Origin: Nitrospirota bacterium
GTDB taxonomy: Bacteria > Nitrospirota > Nitrospiria > Nitrospirales > Nitrospiraceae
Direction of reading: 5' to 3'
DNA length: 5,786 bases
Assembly: GCA_005877535.1 (NCBI GenBank)
Contig: VBOM01000125.1
Location: 1 to 5,786 of the forward strand
The notes under the pieces are model-generated. The model was not told the origin of the DNA. It worked only from the letters and a program-made list of their open reading frames with translations, and did no database searches. The first letter of the stretch is position 1. Each line of letters starts with the position of its first letter. The translations under genes were made by a program, and so were the position numbers. Below, in pieces: positions 1-4,668 of the stretch.

Positions 1-25
1 TTAGGCGCATGGGTCAGATCAGGGT

Positions 26-100
26 TGGGTTGAGGTTAAGTGTGAGGTTAAGCTAAACAGGGTATCTGTTGCCACTCTGACCTCAGCCTGAGCCTCAACC
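26..100. repeat. Imperfect inverted repeat at the 3' end of the MarR gene
   Basis: Two G/T-rich tracts around 26-49 (GGTTGAGGTT and TGTGAGGTTAA motifs) are the imperfect reverse complement of 77-100 (GACCTCAGCC then CCTCAACC); about 18 of 24 positions match by eye. A small central hairpin, AACAG-GGTAT-CTGTT, lies at 56-70. The right arm overlaps the last bases and stop codon of the regulator gene. The composition (AGCCTGAGCCTCAACC) resembles the decamer-built palindromes at 1263-1388 and 5650-5774, so this may be a divergent third member of that family. It could also serve as a bidirectional transcription end, but no T-run follows on either strand. Confidence 0.45.
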
Positions 101-547
101 TACTTGTTGGAAGCTATCCCGCAGACGAAGGAGGAGCGTGCGAGTCTGGTCTACTTCTTTCGGGCTCAAGGCCCGTTCAAAGAATGGACGAAGAAAGGCC
201 AAGTGGGCCGCAAAGGTCTTTCGAAAGAGCGCATCGCCTTTCACGGTTAACGAGATCTTAGTGCAACGGCGATCTCCTTTCATCGCATACCGCCGGATCA
301 GACCTTTGGAGACTAGGCGATCAAGGACGCCGGTGAGTGTGCCTTTTGTGACGAGCGTATGGGCAGAGAGTTCTGAGCAGGTCATGCCCTCCGTATCTCC
401 CAGCGTGGCGATGACATCGAACTGCGAGGGCGTCAGCCGTAGGGATTTGATATGGCGGATGTCGATGCGCCAGAAGGCCAGATAGGCCTCAACGAGTGGT
501 CGTAACACTTTCAGATAGGGATCATCCTTGAGATCCGGTAACTCCAT
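95..547 (-). CDS. MarR-family winged-helix transcriptional regulator
   Basis: Likely a dimeric, ligand- or redox-responsive DNA-binding repressor of the MarR family; the ligand and targets cannot be told from the sequence. The protein (150 aa from ATG at 547) has an N-terminal dimerisation helix (PYLKVLRPLVEAYLAFWR), then LTPSQFDVIATL, the recognition region CSELSAHTLVTKGTLTGVLDRLVSKGLI, and the wing KGDRRCTKISLTVKGDAL with the family's DRR wing-tip motif. A C-terminal helix closes the dimer domain. Length is normal for the family. The same frame extends upstream to a TTG at 583 (162 aa); I prefer ATG because TTG is rare, but neither start has a clear Shine-Dalgarno. The gene stands alone, and a long hairpin unit starts at 591, immediately upstream. 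Family assignment is firm; start choice is uncertain. Confidence 0.9.
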   Translation of the reverse strand: MELPDLKDDPYLKVLRPLVEAYLAFWRIDIRHIKSLRLTPSQFDVIATLGDTEGMTCSELSAHTLVTKGTLTGVLDRLVSKGLIRRYAMKGDRRCTKISLTVKGDALFRKTFAAHLAFLRPFFERALSPKEVDQTRTLLLRLRDSFQQVG

Positions 548-590
548 ACCGAGAAGATAGTCCGCACTAGAACGAAGGGTCAAGAGGTGG

Positions 591-689
591 GGGAATGGAG
601 GCTGCTGATCTCCTGTGCTCGCGCAACGCGCGGCCTCAGAAGGCCCTCGTTGGACGCGCGCAGTAGGAGATCAATCAGCCCCCATTCCC
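591..689. repeat. Structured repeat unit R1 (nested stem-loop)
   Basis: The outer arms 591-614 (GGGAATGGAGGCTG...) and 665-689 are reverse complements apart from about one mismatch and a one-base insertion, giving a stem of roughly 23 bp. Inside, 616-663 is the core TGCTCGCGCAACGCGC ... CTCGTTGGACGCGCGCAG, whose halves also pair imperfectly, with GGCCT-CAGA-AGGCC at the tip. The unit lies within a few tens of bases of the start of the MarR gene, so a minus-strand transcript entering from further right would carry it in its leader. No protein is supported here. It is related to R2 and R3 by the core sequence. Confidence 0.65.
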
Positions 690-723
690 TGAGAGATAAC
701 GAGCAAGCTTGGAGGGAGCATTA
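651..723 (+). repeat. Direct repeat, copy 1 (pair with 1045-1115)
   Basis: The stretch TGGACGCGCGCAG, GGAGATCAATCAGCCCCC, AGATAACGAGCAAGCTT and GGAGCATT recurs in the same order and orientation at 1045-1115, with about 90 percent identity and two single-base indels by eye. Copy 1 contains the right outer arm of unit R1. Weaker similarity continues to the next GATGCGCGCAGTGAAGGGCAG segment around 742-762. This indicates a segmental duplication with a period of about 393 bp. Confidence 0.75.
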
Positions 724-754
724 TAGAAACGTGGTCGGCTCGATGCGCGCAGTG

Positions 755-877
755 AAGGGCAGCCTCGGCCACTCCCCTGAGAGGGAGATGTAGAGAATTA
801 GTATGTGCTCGCGGAACGCGCACGATAAGAATGTGCTCGTTCGACGCGCGCAATCGAGGATCAACCAGGCTGCCCTT
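755..877. repeat. Structured repeat unit R2 (nested stem-loop)
   Basis: Outer arms AAGGGCAGCCT (755-765) and AGGCTGCCCTT (867-877) are perfect 11-bp reverse complements. They enclose a small CTCCC/GGGAG hairpin (around 772-787) and the family core at 806-852: TGCTCGCGGAACGCGCA, an 11-base spacer, then TGCTCGTTCGACGCGCGCA. The two core halves pair with each other (GAACG with CGTTC, and the TGCTCGCG/CGCGCGCA ends with one mismatch). The outer-stem sequence is unrelated to that of R1 or R3, yet the pairing is kept. Confidence 0.6.
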
Positions 878-914
878 GGGCGAAAACAAGCGAGCTGGAA
901 GGATAGGAAAGCAG

Positions 915-1003
915 CAGCCAGACCATCCTGTTTGCTCGCAGAACGCGCACGATAAAACTCTGCTCGTCCGATGCGCGCAGTACAGTAAAGGACAGTCTGG
1001 CTG
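915..1003. repeat. Structured repeat unit R3 (nested stem-loop)
   Basis: Outer arms CAGCCAGACCATCCT (915-929) and AGGACAGTCTGGCTG (989-1003) pair at 13 of 15 positions. They enclose the core at 933-980: TGCTCGCAGAACGCGCA, an 11-base spacer, then TGCTCGTCCGATGCGCGCAG. Downstream, TTCCCCTTAGGGTAAA (1004-1019) holds another short CCCCTTAGGG palindrome. No coding signal is supported; reading frames across it have the look of repeat shadows. Confidence 0.6.
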
Positions 1004-1044
1004 TTCCCCTTAGGGTAAAGTGAGGAAAAACGGAAGGCATTCGG

Positions 1045-1115
1045 TGGACAGGCGCAGCGGGAGATCAATCAGCCCCCATTCCTGAAAGATAACGAGCAAG
1101 CTTGGGGGAGCATTT
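1045..1115 (+). repeat. Direct repeat, copy 2 (pair with 651-723)
   Basis: This is the second copy of the segmental repeat described at 651-723. It carries the right outer arm of an R1-type hairpin (GGAGATCAATCAGCCCCC), but no matching left arm is visible just upstream, so this copy is a half-unit that cannot form the long R1 stem. It is followed by a solitary core half-site, TTGCTCGACGCGCGCAG, at about 1134-1150. Confidence 0.7.
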
Positions 1116-1151
1116 ATTTAAGATGGATGACGGTTGCTCGACGCGCGCAGC

Positions 1152-1186
1152 AAAGGGCAAGCGATCCAACTGCCGTTGGGCCCTTT
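1152..1186. other. Stem-loop at the end of the repeat array
   Basis: AAAGGGC (1152-1158) pairs with GCCCTTT (1180-1186). CCAAC (1166-1170) pairs with GTTGG (1175-1179) around a TGCC loop, leaving a seven-base one-sided bulge at 1159-1165. The stem follows a GCTCGACGCGCGCAG half-core, the position at which R1-R3 carry the 3' arm of their outer stem. No T-tract follows, so it is unlikely to be a terminator by itself. Confidence 0.45.
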
Positions 1187-1236
1187 CCTCCGCTTTGAAA
1201 TTCAAGGGGTTGCTCTGGCGGCCTAGGAGCCCGACA

Positions 1237-1258
1237 AGCGGTTTAGGAAACCGTTTTT
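1237..1258 (+). terminator. Intrinsic terminator downstream of the structured array
   Basis: AGCGGTTT (1237-1244) and AAACCGTT (1248-1255) form an 8-bp stem with one G-T pair and a three-base AGG loop. The 3' arm runs into a T-tract ending at 1258. The orientation serves transcripts on the plus strand. No plus-strand protein gene lies upstream, so the only visible client is a transcript through the 591-1190 array. Confidence 0.6.
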
Positions 1259-1262
1259 GTGA

Positions 1263-1388
1263 CCCTACTCAAGCCCACTCAGGCTCATTCAGGCCAAGTC
1301 CAGCCAAGCGTTTTGGAAAAAGCTAACTTTGGCTCGAGTAGGCCTGAGTGAGCTGGAATGAGGTGGGCTTGAGCACAAAATGAGCACA
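1263..1388 (+). repeat. 126-bp palindromic repeat element, copy A
   Basis: A 126-bp element with an inverted homologue at 5650-5774; about 90 percent identical by eye, with a single indel near the central loop. It is an imperfect palindrome: CTCAAGCCCA (1268-1277) pairs perfectly with TGGGCTTGAG (1364-1373), and AGCCAA (1302-1307) with TTGGCT (1329-1334), around an A/T-richer loop. Both arms are made of degenerate 10-bp tandem units of the type GGCTGGAGTA, GGCCTGAGTG, AGCTGGAATG. One end carries GAGCACAAAATGAGCACA, a short internal repeat. No coding capacity is supported. It resembles a REP- or MITE-like interspersed element. Confidence 0.75.
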
Positions 1389-1394
1389 CTGGCA

Positions 1395-1435
1395 TGGGGT
1401 GAACCCCTTCGTTGAGACACCAGAATTAGCACACT
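1395..1435 (+). repeat. IS3 terminal inverted repeat, orfB-distal end
   Basis: Reading inward, TGGGGTGAACCCC, then GTTGAGACA, then GAATTAGCACACT matches the other end (2737-2778) at most positions with one indel. The last codons and TAA stop of orfB (1426-1428) overlap this repeat. The short GGGGTGAACCCC palindrome at the tip is specific to this end. Confidence 0.75.
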
Positions 1436-2370
1436 CGTGTTGGCCGAATGTTCTTTCTCACCCTCTTCATCCCCTCAGGGTCAGAGTCTTCTGCTGGCTG
1501 AAAAAACTGTATGGTTGCGGCGCCGGATGGATTGACGGGTGCCACCGCGTGCTCGAACTCCTCCGGCGGGCAGTAGCCCAGCGCTGAATGGAGTCGAGCC
1601 CGGTTATAGTACTGTTCGATGAAGACCTCGATGTTCCTGCGCAGATGCCCGAGATCCCGATACCGGTTCGCGTAGATCTCCTCTCGCTTCAGCGTCTTCA
1701 GAAAACTCTCGCAACTGGCGTTGTCGTATGGGTTCGCCGGCCGGCTCATGCTCGGAATCATGTGGTGCTCTTGAAGGAGCTGCACATACGCGCCCGAGGC
1801 ATACTGGACGCCACGATCGGAATGATGCACCAACCCAGGCGGCGGGTGCCGCTCTGCGAGGGCATGCGCCAGCGCCGCGATCGGCAACCGGGCGGCCAGC
1901 GTGCGGTCCAGCGCCCAGCCCACGACCTTGCGTGAATACGCATCGAGCATCACCGCCAGGTAGACGAACTCCGTGCGCAGGCGAATATAGGTGATATCCG
2001 CCACCCAGAGTTGATTGATCCCGGTCAATGTCAGACGACGGGCGAGATTCAGATACACCTCCAGGTCATGCTGCGCATCGGTCGTGACCACGAAGGCGCG
2101 CGGTTGGATGGCGAGGAGGTTGTCTTCCCGCATGAGCCGCACCACCCGCTTGTGGTTCACCAGCAGACCACGCCGGCGCAGTTCCGCCGTGATCCGCCGA
2201 TAGCCATACCGGCGCCGATGCGCCAGCGCGATCTGTTGAATCTCGGCACGCATCCTCATCTCTTCCTCCACAGGCTGGGCCTCCTGCCACGACCGGTAGA
2301 ACCCCGCTCGGCTCACCTGGGCTAACTGACACATCCGCTCGATCCGCAACCCGCCTTGCCTCGACATCAT
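1426..2370 (-). CDS. IS3-family transposase OrfB (DDE integrase domain)
   Basis: The catalytic subunit that, alone or fused to OrfA, cuts and joins the insertion-sequence ends. From ATG at 2370 it is 314 aa. The N-terminal part (MCQLAQVSRAGFYRSW and HRRRYGYRRITAELRRRG) is the HTH_21-type region typical of IS3 OrfB. The rve integrase core follows, with all three acidic residues: D125 (WVADITYI), D185 (VHHSDRGVQY) and E221 (NASCESFLKTLKREEI). The D-E gap is exactly 35 residues, the family's D(35)E signature. YYNRARLHSALGY, with the usual R/K-H-S-A-L-G-Y motif, ends the core. The ATG overlaps the orfA stop as ATGA, which favours translational coupling. The same frame is open upstream to about 2586, so it can also be reached by the frameshift at 2454-2460. 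Confidence 0.93.
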   Translation of the reverse strand: MMSRQGGLRIERMCQLAQVSRAGFYRSWQEAQPVEEEMRMRAEIQQIALAHRRRYGYRRITAELRRRGLLVNHKRVVRLMREDNLLAIQPRAFVVTTDAQHDLEVYLNLARRLTLTGINQLWVADITYIRLRTEFVYLAVMLDAYSRKVVGWALDRTLAARLPIAALAHALAERHPPPGLVHHSDRGVQYASGAYVQLLQEHHMIPSMSRPANPYDNASCESFLKTLKREEIYANRYRDLGHLRRNIEVFIEQYYNRARLHSALGYCPPEEFEHAVAPVNPSGAATIQFFQPAEDSDPEGMKRVRKNIRPTRVC

Positions 2371-2714
2371 GTCCCGGATCTGGGCGTAGATGCCCGCGCG
2401 CCAGCCTTGCCGCTCTGCTGGCGTCGCGCCTCGACTTGTTGCAAGGCACCTTTGAAAAAATCCACCTCCAAGACCTTCTCGGCCAACACCCGCTTGAGTC
2501 GGCTGACCTCTTTCCGGAACGTCGCCTCTCGCGCATTCGCTGGCGGTGCCCCACTGCAGTCCAGCGCCTCCAGCTTCTCCCGCCACCCATACAACAGCCG
2601 CCGACTGATGCCGAGTTCCTTTGCCAACTCCACGATGTTCTCGCAGTGGTTCAGCCGTTCCACGGCCATTTGCCGAAAGACCTTCGGAAACTTACCCACG
2701 CGTTTCTTGGCCAC
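2367..2714 (-). CDS. IS3-family transposase OrfA (HTH, DNA-binding)
   Basis: The small IS3 protein that recognises the element's ends. I start it at GTG 2714 because AAGAAGGGGG lies 6 bases upstream, giving 115 aa; the frame is open further to a TTG at 2753, but that start lacks a good ribosome site and lies inside the terminal repeat. A helix-turn-helix spans about residues 24-47 (ENIVELAKELGISRRLLYGW), as in transposase_8 proteins. It is followed by a leucine-rich coiled coil (about 68-90, EVSRLKRVLAEKVLEVDFF) expected to mediate multimerisation. Its TGA stop overlaps the orfB ATG, and it contains the frameshift heptamer at 2454-2460. Confidence 0.88.
   Translation of the reverse strand: MAKKRVGKFPKVFRQMAVERLNHCENIVELAKELGISRRLLYGWREKLEALDCSGAPPANAREATFRKEVSRLKRVLAEKVLEVDFFKGALQQVEARRQQSGKAGARASTPRSGT
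2454..2460 (-). other. Programmed -1 frameshift site T_TTT_TTC
   Basis: In the orfA frame the minus strand reads GAT TTT TTC AAA, so the heptamer T TTT TTC is correctly phased for a -1 slip into the orfB frame. The fused OrfAB protein would be about 429 aa from GTG 2714. IS3-family elements commonly make their active transposase this way. The usual IS3 heptamer is A_AAA_AAG, so the T/C version should be less efficient. Function is inferred from phase and position. Confidence 0.6.
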
Positions 2715-2736
2715 CTGCCACCCCCTTCTTGTGTCA

Positions 2737-2778
2737 AGTGTGCCAATTCCCAATGTCTCAATCTAGGGGGTCAGTCCA
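2737..2778 (-). repeat. IS3 terminal inverted repeat, orfA-proximal end
   Basis: Reading inward on the minus strand from 2778: TGGACTGACCCCC, then ATTGAGACATTGG, then AATTGGCACACT. This matches 1395-1435 at most positions. It lies just upstream of the orfA ribosome site and is expected to contain or border the element's promoter. Confidence 0.75.
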
Positions 2779-2790
2779 CTCCGCCTAACG

Positions 2791-2818
2791 AAAACGCCTG
2801 GTCTTGTTTTCCAGGCGT
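2791..2818 (-). terminator. Weak intrinsic terminator candidate, minus strand
   Basis: ACGCCTGG (2794-2801) and CCAGGCGT (2811-2818) form a perfect 8-bp stem with a nine-base loop. On the minus strand it is followed by TTTTCG. It would end transcription coming from the GNAT remnant and redox genes before it enters the IS. GAAAAC (2790-2795) can alternatively pair with GTTTTC (2806-2811), which would exclude the main stem. Confidence 0.4.
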
Positions 2819-2890
2819 AATCGATATTCATTTAGCTGCGAAGGCAGTGTTATAAGTCAGACACGTTTACGTAAGTTGAGGAATATCTTC

Positions 2891-3128
2891 CTAGGTGTAT
2901 GCGAGTTCACGAACAACCTGACCGCCGATTTTATCGGATTTCTCCGACAAGCTCCGGCGAGCGCCACTTCGCTCATACAATCGTACAGTCGGATTTCCTT
3001 CAAGCACCGACGCCAGTTCCATGAAACGGCTTTATCAAATAGATCGCACCAACTTCACCGTATTCACTAAACTCTTTATCACGAGCTTTATCGACAACAG
3101 TAAAGCCAACCGCGCCAAAAAGTAGATT
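2891..3128 (-). pseudogene. GNAT-family N-acetyltransferase remnant with internal deletion
   Basis: GNAT enzymes move an acetyl group from acetyl-CoA to an amine; the acceptor here is unknown. Two pieces in different frames are recognisable. From about 3125 the minus strand encodes LLFGAVGFTVVDKARD, then EFSEYGEVGAIYLIKPFHGT and GVG, which is the GNAT core beta strand and the start of the acetyl-CoA loop, and hits TGA at 3000-3002. From about 3007, shifted by one frame, it encodes VLEGNPTVRLYERSG and then SDKIGGQVVRELAYT up to TAG (2891-2893), the usual GNAT C-terminus. About 20-30 residues normally lie between these motifs and are missing, so a deletion that is not a multiple of three is the simplest explanation. 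The N-terminal third is also absent. Not functional. Confidence 0.7.
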
Positions 3129-3182
3129 TAAAACTTCATTCGATCGAGCAGACTTAGGTGTCAGGTGTTCAGTGGGCCTCCG
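3128..3182 (-). pseudogene. 3'-end remnant of a second F420-reductase-like gene
   Basis: These 55 bp align without gaps to the last 55 bp (4011-4065) of the intact reductase gene, 46 of 55 identical by eye, at an offset of 883 bp. Translated, the remnant reads GPLNT-stop-HLSLLDRMKF-stop, against GPLNALHLDLLDRMEF in the intact protein, so it also has an internal TGA. It lies directly downstream of the SDR gene, which is therefore bracketed by two reductase 3' ends. An old tandem duplication followed by deletion would explain this. Confidence 0.75.
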
Positions 3183-3200
3183 TCGGGAGACGAAGGCCCA
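3173..3200 (-). terminator. Hairpin just after the SDR stop codon
   Basis: TGGGCCTCCGTC (3173-3184) and GACGAAGGCCCA (3189-3200) pair at 11 of 12 positions around GGGA. It starts 6 bases beyond the SDR stop, where a transcription end is expected. No T-tract follows on the minus strand (ACTGAAC), so it may act as an mRNA 3' stabiliser or a weak terminator. Its left arm is the end of the reductase remnant, so it may have formed at the recombination joint. Confidence 0.4.
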
Positions 3201-3206
3201 TTTGCG

Positions 3207-3971
3207 TTAGACCTGGGCCATTCCCCCGTCGACTGCGAGATCCACGCCGGTGATATATGAACTTTCATCGGAAGCAAGGAACACGACGACGGCCGCGATT
3301 TCCTCGGGCTTGCCTCTGCGGCCGAGCGGAACTTGCGAGGCGAACTGAGCTGCCGCCTGTTCTGCCTGTTCAGCGGTGAGGCCCGCCTTCTCCAAAGCCG
3401 GAGTTTCGATTGGGCCAGGACTCATCGAATTCACACGAATCTTGCGATCCTTTAGCTCCATCGTCCAGCCGCGCGCGAAGTTTCGTACAGCCGCCTTGCT
3501 CGCGGCGTAGACGGTAAACCCTGGCAGTCCCATCACGTTCGAGACTGAAGAGTTTAGGATGATCGAGCCGCCATCTTTGAAAAGGGGAAGAGCTTTTTAC
3601 ACGGTAAAGAATAATCCCTTCACGTTGACATCGAAGATCTTGTCGAAATGAGACTCGGTCGCCGTTGCAAGCGGCGCGACTGTCCCTCCGCCTGCGTTCG
3701 CAAAGAGAATGTCGATGTGACCATGCTTCTCTTTTACGACGGCATAGAGCCGGTCCAGATCTTCCAAGCGCGACACGTCGCCGGCGACCGTCGTAACGTT
3801 TCTCCCGATGAGGGCCGCGGCCTCTTTCAGGTCTTTCTCTCGTCGTCCAGTGATCACGACGTGCGCACCTTCTTCCACGAAGCGTTTGGCCGTGGCCAAG
3901 CCAATCCCGCTGTTGCCGCCAGTTATGACCACGATTTTTCCCGCCAATTTTTGTCCGTTGTTGCTGCTCAT
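3207..3971 (-). pseudogene. Short-chain dehydrogenase/reductase, interrupted by a nonsense codon
   Basis: A classical SDR oxidoreductase (NAD(P)H-dependent reduction or oxidation of a carbonyl/alcohol; substrate unknown). One continuous frame from ATG 3971, with AAGGAG 7 bases upstream, gives a normal 254-residue SDR, except that codon 125 is TAA (3597-3599). Visible motifs: cofactor loop TGGNSGIG (17-24), GRR (42-44, suits NADP(H)), D65-V66, NAGG (92-95), N116, S142, and Y155-A-A-S-K159; the tail is ITGVDLAVDGGMAQV. The stop falls in GLFFTV-stop-KALPLF, where SDRs commonly have Gln, so a single CAA to TAA change explains it. The N-terminal product (124 aa) lacks the catalytic Ser-Tyr-Lys. 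A start at GTG 3536 or ATG 3533 could give only a C-terminal half. It lies 39 bp downstream of the reductase gene in one operon. A sequencing error or stop readthrough cannot be excluded. Confidence 0.88.
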
Positions 3972-4010
3972 ATGTTTTCTCCTTTTATAGTTCTAGTTGT
4001 TGATATGGAT

Positions 4011-4601
4011 TCAAAACTCCATTCGATCGAGCAGATCCAGGTGTAACGCGTTCAGCGGGCCTCCGAATTGCTGGAGTCTTCCGCCATCGATCAGGCCGCC
4101 AAGGTCCACCGGCATAAAACCGGTTTCCTCAAGGACGCGAGCTAGTTTCCGTTTTGCGTCGGTGTCGTCACCTGAAAGAAATAGAACTGATTTAGGCTTC
4201 TTGTTTGAATAGTCCTGAATCCATTCCACCACGAGTGTATTGAGTGCCTTGATCACGCGAGCTCCGGGGGCATAACTTGCAATGACCTCGCTCGCAGTCT
4301 TGCCCTTGGTGTCCTCATCTAAAGGGCGATTCGTCGCATCGACGAGAATACGACCGTTCCAGTCAGAAACCTCGGCGAGTGCTTGCTTTGCTTGATGCCA
4401 GCGAACACACAAAATCACGATGTCTTGCTTCGCCGCTTCTTTCACGGTGCCCGCTTTGGCATTCGGGCCAATACTGCGAGCAAGCTCGACCAACGAGTCC
4501 GGTCCCCTGCTGTTACCGAGAACCACCTCGTGCCCATGCCGGACAAAATGCTTGGCGAATGTCTGTGCTACTTCTCCTGCTCCAATAAATCCGAATTTCA
4601 T
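4011..4601 (-). CDS. NADPH-dependent F420 reductase-like NADP(H)-binding oxidoreductase
   Basis: A cytoplasmic Rossmann-fold protein of the F420H2:NADP oxidoreductase-like group (COG2085 type); many bacterial members sit in organisms without F420 and have unknown substrates. The 196-aa protein opens with MKFGFIGAGEVAQTFA (dinucleotide loop G7-A-G9-E-V-A12), then LGNSRGPDSL after the second strand; S31-R32 fit NADP(H) 2'-phosphate binding. Later motifs are IVILCVRW, ILVDATNRP, VIKALNTL, SVLFLSGDD, and the C-terminal PVDLGGLIDGGRLQQFGGPLN. Length is normal and no lesion is visible. The ATG has an AAAGGA tract 10-11 bases upstream. It is first in an operon with the broken SDR gene, preceded by operator-like palindromes and an Rrf2 regulator remnant. 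A redox or electrophile-stress role is an inference from this context. Confidence 0.88.
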   Translation of the reverse strand: MKFGFIGAGEVAQTFAKHFVRHGHEVVLGNSRGPDSLVELARSIGPNAKAGTVKEAAKQDIVILCVRWHQAKQALAEVSDWNGRILVDATNRPLDEDTKGKTASEVIASYAPGARVIKALNTLVVEWIQDYSNKKPKSVLFLSGDDTDAKRKLARVLEETGFMPVDLGGLIDGGRLQQFGGPLNALHLDLLDRMEF

Positions 4602-4631
4602 ATGCGTTTTTTCCTTTCATTCAACATGTTA

Positions 4632-4657
4632 GGTACTATAAAAGTATCTATTTAGAT
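4632..4657 (-). promoter_or_regulatory. Operator-like palindromes upstream of the reductase gene
   Basis: Two palindromes share a base: TACT-ATAAA-AGTA (4634-4646; arms extend to GGTACT/AGTATC with one mismatch) and ATCTA-TT-TAGAT (4646-4657). They lie 31-56 bases upstream of the reductase ATG on the minus strand. A -10-like TATAGT lies within the first, with no well-spaced -35 (TTGATC is only 14 bases away). A repressor bound here would block the promoter. Dyads of the TACT-N5-AGTA type are used by some redox-sensing repressors, but which protein binds is unknown. Confidence 0.4.
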
Positions 4658-4668
4658 CAAAAAAATAG

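Larger units (their letters stand above)
1395..2778 (-). mobile_element. IS3-family insertion sequence, apparently complete
   Basis: A 1.38-kb element with the two overlapping genes of IS3-family elements (orfA, then orfB in the -1 frame), both on the minus strand, flanked by imperfect terminal inverted repeats of about 41 bp. The ends read TGGGGTGAACCCC inward from 1395 and TGGACTGACCCCC inward from 2778, and share TTGAGACA and GCACACT further in. The ends could instead be set 5 bp inside (1400 and 2773). No target-site duplication is evident with either choice: the flanks are GCA and CTC, or GGG and GTC. All catalytic residues and the frameshift signal are present, so it could be active. 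The left end lies 6 bp from palindromic element A. Confidence 0.9.

Noticed and set aside
616..980. Regularly recurring TGCTCG...ACGCGC motifs as a CRISPR array.
   Set aside because: Spacing is irregular, the motifs diverge from one another, the intervals form stems with each other instead of being unique spacers, and there are no cas genes.
587..1068. Several 60-115 codon reading frames on both strands over the repeat array.
   Set aside because: They cross the stem-loop repeats, resemble no family, lack ribosome sites and are best explained by high GC content.
2066..2590. A 174-codon minus-strand frame overlapping orfA and orfB.
   Set aside because: It is the third frame of the transposase region, rich in Arg and Ala, with no transposase motifs; the OrfA and OrfB frames account for the sequence.
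1588..2855. Plus-strand reading frames of 88-139 codons over the IS element.
   Set aside because: They are opposite-strand shadows of orfA and orfB, with Arg/Pro/His-rich composition and no family resemblance.
2783..2870. GCCTAAC at 2783-2789 followed by a hairpin, resembling the start of an integron attC site.
   Set aside because: No matching GTTRRRY core follows within about 140 bases (the nearest, GTTATAA and GTTGAGG, do not fit), and no integrase or cassette array is seen.
3648..4046. A 132-codon plus-strand frame opposite the SDR gene.
   Set aside because: It is antisense to clear SDR motifs and matches no family.
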